Below are positions 1 through 5,132 of a stretch of DNA of 5,132 bases, piece after piece. Under the pieces are notes generated by a model, which searched no databases, was not told the DNA's origin, and was given only the letters and a program-made list of their open reading frames with translations. The DNA lies in NCBI GenBank assembly GCA_000432655.1, contig HF986289.1, forward strand, positions 1-5,132, written 5' to 3'. Source of the stretch: Bacteroides sp. CAG:1060 (GTDB taxonomy: Bacteria > Bacteroidota > Bacteroidia > Bacteroidales > UBA932). The position numbers were made by a program, and so were the translations under genes. The stretch's first letter is position 1; every line of letters starts with the position of its first letter.

Positions 1-1180
1 CCTGAAGAATGCCGCCAAACACGGCCGCCACGAAATCAGTGCCGCACACTTTGTTGAACATCGCCAGCCGCTCGGGAGCCACCTTGAAAGGATTGCGCCC
101 GTAAAGCTCCCACACAGCCTGCATCACATAGAACTGGGTAAGGGTGATGGTCGCAGCCTCAAAATCCGTGTAATAATACTGCACCCCATGGACAAGCTTC
201 CCTGAAAGGCGCCCGGATGTAGGCTTATAATGTATTGTTCTCCAAGCGATTCCCGGCACGTTATAACTATCCAGGCGAGCCTTCAGCTCATCGGCATCCA
301 CCCACTCCTCCGCAAAGGCAGCAAACGGAAGCGTGTAGCCTATGCCTATGTTGAGGTAGTTGTACATCTCCCCTGCAAGACCGGCCGACGGATAGCACAC
401 CGCACTCTGCGGATAAGGGATATTAGGCGATGTAGGCACCCACGGAAGCCCCGTCTCCTCGAACAGCATATCCCGGCTCCACCCCTGCATCGGCACCACC
501 ATCAGGTCGCACTTGAGATGCTCCGCGCGTCCGTTCTGACCGCAGTTCAGCCCCTCCTCGTTGATGAGCATCGCGAGCTCCCCGACAGTAAGTCCATAGA
601 TATACGGAATCTTGTACTGTCCCACGAAAGAGTGGAATCCATCCCTCACCAGCGGACCCTCTATCTTGTTGCCACCTAAAGGATTGGGCCTGTCAAGCAC
701 CATCACCGGTATCTCTTTCTCGGAGCAACTGCGCATCACCAGTCCAAGCGTGGAGATAAAGGTATACGAACGGCTGCCCACATCCTGAATATCATAAATC
801 ATGATATCTATCCCGTCAAGCATCTCCGCCGTAGGCTGACGCGTGGAGCCATAGAGCGAATATACCGGCAGCCCCGTGCGCGAGTCCCTGTCCGTCTGCA
901 CCTTCTCCCCTGCATACACATCCCCTCTGACACCGTGCTCAGGGGCGAACAGCGCCACAAGATTGACTTCCGGTGCCTCAAACAATATGTCAATCGTGGA
1001 CTTCAGTTCCCGATCCACCCCGGAAGGGTTGGTCACCAGACCTACACGCAGACCCTCCAGACCACTGAATCCCCGGTCCCTGAGAACCTCAACTCCGGGC
1101 CTCACCTGCCCGGAGAGCACACTGCACACTAGCAGCGCCGCCGCACAAAAAGCGTTACGAATACGGTTGCAAGACAACAT
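1..1180 (-). CDS. namZ: Exo-beta-N-acetylmuramidase NamZ family (DUF1343), 3' end cut off by window edge
   Basis: This gene probably encodes an exo-acting hexosaminidase that releases terminal MurNAc from the non-reducing ends of peptidoglycan fragments. That activity was shown for Bacillus subtilis NamZ (YbbC) and Tannerella forsythia homologues. The visible 393 residues begin with a signal peptide: a basic stretch CNRIRN, a hydrophobic core at about residues 10-22 and likely cleavage near residues 23-25. There is no proper lipobox, because LLVC has V before the Cys, so a soluble periplasmic protein is favoured. Family blocks follow in order: GLVTNPSG (47-54), FAPEHG (78-83, with the conserved Glu81 proposed as active-site residue), YDIQDVGSRSYT (129-140), LDRPNP (162-167), YGLTVGE (195-201) and SPNIP (251-255). 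The reading frame is open at base 1. Homologues usually run a few dozen residues further, so only the C-terminal tail is missing. The ATG at 1180 is chosen because later in-frame GTG codons would destroy the signal peptide. Its first 52 bases overlap the permease gene. Family assignment is firm; substrate specificity is inferred. Confidence 0.93.
   Translation of the reverse strand, partial: MLSCNRIRNAFCAAALLVCSVLSGQVRPGVEVLRDRGFSGLEGLRVGLVTNPSGVDRELKSTIDILFEAPEVNLVALFAPEHGVRGDVYAGEKVQTDRDSRTGLPVYSLYGSTRQPTAEMLDGIDIMIYDIQDVGSRSYTFISTLGLVMRSCSEKEIPVMVLDRPNPLGGNKIEGPLVRDGFHSFVGQYKIPYIYGLTVGELAMLINEEGLNCGQNGRAEHLKCDLMVVPMQGWSRDMLFEETGLPWVPTSPNIPYPQSAVCYPSAGLAGEMYNYLNIGIGYTLPFAAFAEEWVDADELKARLDSYNVPGIAWRTIHYKPTSGRLSGKLVHGVQYYYTDFEAATITLTQFYVMQAVWELYGRNPFKVAPERLAMFNKVCGTDFVAAVFGGILQ
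1129..1180 (-). other. 52-base dual-coding overlap: permease C-terminus and NamZ signal peptide
   Basis: The last 16 codons plus stop of the permease (ending CLATVFVTLFVRRRC) and the first 17 codons of namZ share this DNA in two different frames. One frame gives the end of the last membrane helix with its basic tail. The other gives the basic and hydrophobic parts of an export signal. The namZ start follows GTGATGAT and has no recognisable Shine-Dalgarno sequence, so translation of namZ is probably coupled to ribosomes finishing the permease. The overlap is read directly; coupling is inferred. Confidence 0.8.
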
Positions 1181-2547
1181 ATCATCACAATTATAAAGAA
1201 TCCTACATACCCGAGAGCCTCCTGCATCCAACCGGCAAAAAGCCCCGGAATCATCATCGAAAGCGCCATAAATGCGGTACAAATGGCATAGTGCGACGTC
1301 ACGAACTCACCTTCCGCAAACTTCATCATATACAGCATGTACGCCGTGAATCCAAACCCGTACCCGAACTGGTCCAGCACCACACAGGCATACACGATCC
1401 ACATCCGCTCCGGCTGCACAAGCGCGAGGAACAGATACACCGCGCAAGGCAGGGCCAGCGACAAAGCCATGATCCACATTGACTTGCGTAATCCTTTCCT
1501 GGCCGCATACACACCTCCTAAGATTCCGCCTATCGTAAGGGCAATAACCCCGGCAGTGCCATATACAAGTCCCGACTGGGCAGTGCTGAGTCCAAGTCCT
1601 CCCGCTTCAGGAGGGTCCAACAGGAACGGGGTCAGCATCTTGACGGACAACGCCTCCGGAAGCCGGTAAAGCAGCATGAACGCCAAAGCAAGCCACACCC
1701 CGTCCTTCATAAAGAACGTTTGCCAGACCCTCCACATATCGCCCCAGCCACCTCTATGCACAGCGAGCTTACCACCGGCAGGGACACATGGCCCCGGAAT
1801 CTCATCCGCAGCCTTGGCGCCCTCGGTTCCGGCATTCGCAGACTTGGCCTCCATGGTCCCGGCGTCCGCATCCTTCCGGTCCGAATCATGCCCCCCAGCC
1901 AGGTTACGCTCAACTTTCGGCAGACTCCGGCAGTGCCAGAGCGTGAGCAGGGCAAACAGCGCACCGCACAGCAGCAGTGTCACCTTCCAGGCAGACGGGA
2001 TACTCCCCATCCGCTCCTCCAGCAATCCGGCCACCACCACTATAACTCCCTGCCCGAACACCGACGAAATCCTGTAAAAAGTGCTCCTTATGCCCACAAA
2101 CAGCGACTGTTCCTGCTCGCCGAGCGCCAGCATATAGAACCCGTCCGCAGCTATGTCGTGCGTTGCCGAAGCAAATGCTATCACATAGAATATCACAAGA
2201 CTCAGCCCGAACACATCCGGACTCACGGACAGCGCAAGAAGCGCAAACGACACTGTAATGATGGCCTGCATCACCAGAATCCACCATCTCTTGCTCTTGA
2301 ATACGTCCACGACCGGACTCCAGATGGGTTTGATCACCCACGGAAGATACAGAAGAGACGTGTAGAGCGCAAGGTCTCCGTTGGACATCCCGAGGCGCTT
2401 GAAAAGAGTCACGGAGATGACGTTTACTATGAAATATGGTATTCCTTCCGCGAAATAAAGGCTCGGCACCCATGCCCATGGATGGGATTTGGAAGCTGAT
2501 GCTCCATTATCGCTGCGCAGTTCGCTATTTAATTTCCGCTCCGACAT
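1129..2547 (-). CDS. AmpG-like major facilitator superfamily permease (probable muropeptide/cell-wall sugar importer)
   Basis: This is a 472-residue inner-membrane transporter. Hydrophobicity suggests 12 helices, roughly at 27-48, 59-79, 88-108, 112-132, 160-176, 188-206, 282-300, 322-346, 355-376, 381-403, 417-441 and 443-467. Features matching the AmpG branch are FAEGIPY in helix 1 (32-38), the SPVVDVFKSKR cytoplasmic motif after helix 2 (77-87) and THDIAADGFYMLAL after helix 4 (129-142), which resembles the QDIA-D motif of AmpG and the related acetyl-CoA transporters. AmpG proteins bring GlcNAc-anhydroMurNAc-type fragments into the cytosol by proton symport. A Tannerella AmpG homologue has, from memory, been tied to MurNAc-disaccharide uptake. 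The central loop (about 207-281) is long and contains a 10-residue imperfect repeat. The start ATG overlaps the end of the upstream fusion gene by 23 bases, and its own 3' end overlaps namZ by 52 bases. The neighbours strongly support a cell-wall cargo. The symbol ampG is withheld because orthology cannot be proved here, and another sugar or an acetyl-CoA-like substrate remains possible. Confidence 0.92.
   Translation of the reverse strand: MSERKLNSELRSDNGASASKSHPWAWVPSLYFAEGIPYFIVNVISVTLFKRLGMSNGDLALYTSLLYLPWVIKPIWSPVVDVFKSKRWWILVMQAIITVSFALLALSVSPDVFGLSLVIFYVIAFASATHDIAADGFYMLALGEQEQSLFVGIRSTFYRISSVFGQGVIVVVAGLLEERMGSIPSAWKVTLLLCGALFALLTLWHCRSLPKVERNLAGGHDSDRKDADAGTMEAKSANAGTEGAKAADEIPGPCVPAGGKLAVHRGGWGDMWRVWQTFFMKDGVWLALAFMLLYRLPEALSVKMLTPFLLDPPEAGGLGLSTAQSGLVYGTAGVIALTIGGILGGVYAARKGLRKSMWIMALSLALPCAVYLFLALVQPERMWIVYACVVLDQFGYGFGFTAYMLYMMKFAEGEFVTSHYAICTAFMALSMMIPGLFAGWMQEALGYVGFFIIVMICCLATVFVTLFVRRRC
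1805..1876 (-). repeat. 30-base imperfect tandem repeat (about 2.4 copies) in the permease central loop
   Basis: Bases 1805-1834 and 1835-1864 match at 22 of 30 positions, and 1865-1876 begins a third copy (10 of 12 matching the first). In the permease this encodes KDADAGTMEA (225-234), KSANAGTEGA (235-244) and a partial KAADE (245-249). The period is a multiple of three, so the frame is kept. The repeat lies in the hydrophilic loop between helices 6 and 7, a place that tolerates length change. Confidence 0.75.
2525..2547 (-). other. 23-base overlap between DUF4922-SpoIID stop and permease start
   Basis: The fusion gene ends VGAEIK-TAG while the permease begins MSERKLNS on the same bases in another frame. 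Overlaps of this kind usually mean a shared transcript and coupled translation. Both ends are well supported: YYVGAEI is the normal end of a SpoIID domain, and the permease ATG gives a short hydrophilic tail before helix 1. Confidence 0.8.
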
Positions 2548-4591
2548 AATAATGCGAAAGTATCTGTCTGTAATCGTACCCCTGGGCCGCCATAGCCGCC
2601 GCCCCTATCTGGCACACACCAACTCCGTGCCCCCAGCCGCGTCCCTTGAGGACAAACCCGTCCGGGCTTTTCTCTATTTCGAAGGCCGAGCTCTTCAGAT
2701 GACTGCTGCTCAAGGCCTTACGTATGGCAAGTTCTTTTCCTATGACCTCTTCACGCAGGGTGCCGGTGATTCGGAGGTACTTGATTCTCCCGGACGGACC
2801 GCGCTCCACCGCTTCCAGGGCGACAATGGTACCGAAATCAATCCCTGTGCGGGTACGGACCAGCTCGGAGAGTTCGTCAGTGGTATATTGCACCGTCCAA
2901 TCGTGAAAATCAGCGGTGTGCAGGTCATAATCATTGAGCACCTGGGAAAGTATGGAAGAGTTCTCACAGTCGCAGAACGGGTCTTCCACACTCTGCAGAT
3001 ACGGCAGGTCCACGTCTTCCCAGCATGTGCTGAAAAGTTCCGTACGACCGCCGCAGCACTTGGAATAACGCGTATCACAGATGTCTCCCCCATATTCAAG
3101 CACCTGTCCCCATGTCCGGTCAATAGCCCGGCACACATCGTCCCCTACGGCCATGGTAAGTCCCTGATAGCGCTGGCAGTGATCATCGGCACACACGTCG
3201 AAATGCTCATGTCCGGCCTTGTGGTCCCTAAGACGCGCTTTGAGCCAGCTTCTGGATATTACAGCATGGGCCTTGAGGAGTTCTATCGAGGCAGACGACT
3301 TCATCTCGGAGGATATGACGCTCATTAGATAATCCTCCATTCCTATGCAGTTGACTGCGGTGATACGGTCTCCTTCAACTATGAATTTGAGCCCTCCGGC
3401 ATACTTGAAAGTGCGTTTCTGCTGCCAGTGGAAATCTATCCCTATGACCACGTCATAAAGTATGAACGAGGCTTCCGCAAACAGGGTCGAAAGTGTCATG
3501 GAGTCGAAATAGAGCTCATCGTAGAGCATTCCGTTGTAGGAAATGCGGCCGTCGTGCCACTTCACCGTCTGAGGGCCGGCGCCGTCCGAGATGATTTCAA
3601 AGCGTATCTCTTTGGCGGACAGCAGACCTACCGATATTTTCTCCTGATGCCTGGTAAGACGCCACACTATCATATTCTGCTCGTCCTCACTTATACACAC
3701 CTCCGAGAGCAGTTCCTCCAGAAGAGCAGTATCTGCCTTGTCATAGTCTTCCCTGAAAGGAGCCACAAACAGCCCCGCAATATCCGCAGCCCCCGGACTT
3801 ATGGTCAGATGGTCCGCCCCTTCGCTGTAGAAATGATGGGAACGCTTGGCGGAGCGCATCACCACAATGGTACGATACTCACCGTTCTTGACATAAGCAT
3901 ACAGATTGAACATCGGCTCTTCTTCCCCTTTACCCCGGTCCGTACAGTCAAGCAGCCGGTAAAAGAGTTTGGCAAGCGACTTGGAAGCAGTGGCCTTGAG
4001 AGCGAATACCCCCCTGGCATATCCGTCGAACTTGTACAGGCTTGCATCCTTCACCGTGGCAAGCGGCTCGCCCGGATGGTCCAAAAACTCGTCCACCACA
4101 TCTTCCAGAGGAAGATTGTGTTTCGGAATGGCCTGAAAATGAAGATGATCCGGCGCAGATGCCCCTGAACTCGGGCCGTTGTAGAACACCAGATAGTCCT
4201 TATACCTGGCAGCAAAATCCAGCATATCAGGGAAATGGTGCCAGATTTCCTGCGGAATATGCTCATCCCGCACAATCACCAGATGTCCGCGAAAAATGGG
4301 ATACGGATTGATCTGAATGTGATAATTTCTCCCCTTGCGCCCTTCGAATCCCAGATGGAACTGCTCCTTGGGGCGATTGTCGGCGCACAGAAAACACTTT
4401 CTCGATGCTATTGCTGCAGGTGAAGTATCTGCAGTGGAAGAAATGACGCGGCGTGGATTGTATTGAATCCGGCACTTCAGCCCGAACACGTCCACCTCGC
4501 GGGACGGAGCGGTCTTGAGGGCTCGGAAGTTGCTCGAAGCCAGCTGCCACACGGACAACTGATCCTTTATGAATTTGTTGAGTTCTTTCAT
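2525..4591 (-). CDS. DUF4922 (HIT/GalT-superfamily phosphorylase-like) fused to SpoIID/LytB lytic-transglycosylase domain
   Basis: This is a 688-residue two-module protein. The N-terminal module (about 1-310) resembles GDP-sugar and Ap4A phosphorylases of the HIT superfamily. It has a CFLC pair in KCFLCADNRPKEQ (C66, C69), INPYPIFRGHLVIV (94-107) and ASAPDHLHFQ (144-153), whose H149-x-H151-x-Q153 should supply the nucleotidylated catalytic His (H151). The second half of that fold follows with HHF (252-254) and PGAADIAG (266-273). The C-terminal module (about 318-688) is SpoIID/LytB. It shows MEDYLMSVISSEM (418-430), containing the Glu (E429) that matches the SpoIID catalytic residue, then FDVCADDHCQRYQG (464-477), YSKCCGGRTE (509-518), PYLQSVEDPFC (530-540) and GRGWGHGVGVCQIGA (650-664). 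SpoIID enzymes cleave peptide-free glycan strands to anhydroMurNAc ends and are normally outside the membrane. Here the N-terminus (MKELNKFIKD) has no signal peptide or membrane helix, so a cytosolic location is inferred. The ATG at 4591 lies 29 bases after the Nudix stop and just before the family-like N-terminus. Domain calls are strong; the combined reaction is unknown. Confidence 0.92.
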   Translation of the reverse strand: MKELNKFIKDQLSVWQLASSNFRALKTAPSREVDVFGLKCRIQYNPRRVISSTADTSPAAIASRKCFLCADNRPKEQFHLGFEGRKGRNYHIQINPYPIFRGHLVIVRDEHIPQEIWHHFPDMLDFAARYKDYLVFYNGPSSGASAPDHLHFQAIPKHNLPLEDVVDEFLDHPGEPLATVKDASLYKFDGYARGVFALKATASKSLAKLFYRLLDCTDRGKGEEEPMFNLYAYVKNGEYRTIVVMRSAKRSHHFYSEGADHLTISPGAADIAGLFVAPFREDYDKADTALLEELLSEVCISEDEQNMIVWRLTRHQEKISVGLLSAKEIRFEIISDGAGPQTVKWHDGRISYNGMLYDELYFDSMTLSTLFAEASFILYDVVIGIDFHWQQKRTFKYAGGLKFIVEGDRITAVNCIGMEDYLMSVISSEMKSSASIELLKAHAVISRSWLKARLRDHKAGHEHFDVCADDHCQRYQGLTMAVGDDVCRAIDRTWGQVLEYGGDICDTRYSKCCGGRTELFSTCWEDVDLPYLQSVEDPFCDCENSSILSQVLNDYDLHTADFHDWTVQYTTDELSELVRTRTGIDFGTIVALEAVERGPSGRIKYLRITGTLREEVIGKELAIRKALSSSHLKSSAFEIEKSPDGFVLKGRGWGHGVGVCQIGAAAMAAQGYDYRQILSHYYVGAEIK

Positions 4592-4620
4592 GTGCTTTCG
4601 GTTGAGAGGGTATCCATCCT
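4592..4620 (-). other. 29-base spacer between Nudix and DUF4922-SpoIID genes
   Basis: This is the only non-coding interval in the window. On the coding strand it begins AGGATGG right after the Nudix TAA stop and ends AAAGCAC before the ATG. The AAAGGA around the stop is too far (about 24 bases) to serve as a ribosome site for the next gene. It holds no room for a terminator hairpin or a promoter, which supports read-through transcription. Confidence 0.6.
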
Positions 4621-5118
4621 TTAGAGAAGGGCCTGAAGCTTGGCAGCAATACGCTGATATTCAGACTCAAAATTAGGAGTAAAGACACCTTTGCCAATAT
4701 TTTTCATTATCTCTTCCGGAGACCAGTACCGGCCCGCCACGACCTCATCTCCATCGGGCTGCGGGCTGAAATCCCCCACCGTGGCAAAGACGTTGACGAG
4801 TTCGCGCTCTACAGAAGACTCGAACACGTACGACATGAGCCATATCGGGTTGAAATCATGGAAATGCAGTTCTTCTCCGGCTTCCCGGTAAAGGGCTTCG
4901 GCGACACCTTCCCCGTAGGAGATGTGCCCGCCAACGGCAGTGTCCCACTTGAGCGGGAGCAAATCCTTTTTGGCACTGCGCTGCTGGATGTACACCTCCC
5001 CTTCCCGGTTGACGATGTGCAGATGCACGACCGGATGAAGGACTTTGGTGCCACTATGACAATATTTGCGCGAAGCCTGTGCCACGACCAGTCCGGAGGG
5101 TTCCACTATCGGCAGCAT
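4621..5118 (-). CDS. Nudix hydrolase, isopentenyl-diphosphate-isomerase-like subgroup (start may lie beyond window)
   Basis: This encodes a compact 165-residue cytosolic Nudix enzyme, a family that hydrolyses nucleoside diphosphates linked to another group, using a divalent metal. The Nudix box runs from G64 to F86: G64, E70, R78-E79 and E82-E83 match GX5EX7REUXEEXGU, but the box's final Gly is His (H85). The segment before it (HSGTKVLHPVVHLHI at 21-35, then KWDTAVGGH at 57-65) is typical of the IPP-isomerase-like or YfcD-like branch often annotated only as 'Nudix domain protein' in Bacteroidales. The substrate cannot be read from sequence. The ATG at 5118 is the only ATG in this frame at the 5' end, but the frame stays open for 14 G+C-rich bases to the window edge (Ala-Ala-Ala-Glu before the Met). 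Relatives as remembered carry a few residues before the corresponding Met, so translation may begin upstream of the window. It ends with TAA 29 bases before the DUF4922-SpoIID gene and is probably an earlier gene of the same operon. It could be a housekeeping clean-up enzyme rather than a pathway step. Confidence 0.92.
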   Translation of the reverse strand: MLPIVEPSGLVVAQASRKYCHSGTKVLHPVVHLHIVNREGEVYIQQRSAKKDLLPLKWDTAVGGHISYGEGVAEALYREAGEELHFHDFNPIWLMSYVFESSVERELVNVFATVGDFSPQPDGDEVVAGRYWSPEEIMKNIGKGVFTPNFESEYQRIAAKLQALL

Positions 5119-5132
5119 TTCCGCAGCTGCCG

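Noticed and set aside
230..679. Plus-strand open frame of 149 codons opposite namZ
   Set aside because: The complementary strand encodes continuous, well-conserved DUF1343 blocks, and the plus-strand product is a low-complexity His/Arg/Leu-rich shadow.
1117..1129. Possible lipoprotein signal on NamZ around Cys19
   Set aside because: The residues before the Cys are L-L-V, not the small residue a lipobox needs at -1, and a normal signal-peptidase I site is available a few residues later.
1910..2479. Second minus-strand frame of 189 codons inside the permease gene
   Set aside because: It is an alternative frame of a gene with clear membrane helices and AmpG-like motifs. Its product has scattered Cys, Gly and Arg and no fold signature.
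1720..2499. Plus-strand open frame of 259 codons opposite the permease
   Set aside because: The product is rich in His, Arg and Pro with no domain or start context, as expected for the complement of a hydrophobic membrane-protein gene.
2489..3328. Plus-strand open frame of 279 codons opposite the SpoIID module
   Set aside because: It is antisense to a domain with all SpoIID motifs, shows no recognisable family and reads across the fusion-permease junction. Long antisense frames are common in G+C-rich coding DNA.
3428..4168. Plus-strand open frame of 246 codons opposite the DUF4922 module
   Set aside because: No family features are seen, and the minus strand here carries the conserved HxHxQ phosphorylase motif.
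4592..4620. Possible promoter or terminator between the Nudix and fusion genes
   Set aside because: The interval is only 29 bases, with no inverted repeat, T-run or Bacteroidales-type -7 TAnnTTTG element visible.

Overview
The window is a tightly packed, single-direction gene run. Four genes lie on the minus strand and cover almost every base, so transcription runs from the right edge towards the left edge. No rRNA, tRNA, CRISPR array, insertion sequence or terminator is visible, and there is no gene-free stretch longer than 29 bases. Base composition is G+C-rich (mid-50s percent judged by eye). The protein set, and the lack of clear Shine-Dalgarno sequences at the starts, fit the order Bacteroidales, perhaps a higher-GC lineage such as Alistipes/Rikenellaceae or a related gut group. 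That placement is inference from remembered protein similarity.

In transcription order: (1) 5118-4621, a Nudix hydrolase of the isopentenyl-diphosphate-isomerase-like type, possibly starting beyond the right edge. (2) 4591-2525, a 688-residue two-module protein. Its N-terminal half is a DUF4922/HIT-superfamily phosphorylase-like module and its C-terminal half is a SpoIID/LytB peptidoglycan lytic-transglycosylase-like module. No export signal is seen. (3) 2547-1129, a 12-helix major-facilitator permease resembling the AmpG muropeptide importers. (4) 1180-1, an exported DUF1343 protein of the NamZ exo-beta-N-acetylmuramidase family, truncated by the left edge. The junctions are a 29-base gap, a 23-base overlap and a 52-base overlap, which argues for one transcript with translational coupling.

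Taken together this looks like a peptidoglycan-salvage operon. NamZ would trim MurNAc from glycan ends outside the inner membrane, the AmpG-like permease would carry cell-wall sugars or muropeptides inward, and the fusion protein and Nudix enzyme would act on the products in the cytosol. The least understood part is the fusion: a cell-wall-cleaving SpoIID/LytB domain apparently kept in the cytoplasm and joined to a nucleotide-type phosphorylase. The later MurNAc catabolic enzymes (MurK, MurQ, AnmK, NagZ) are not in this window.
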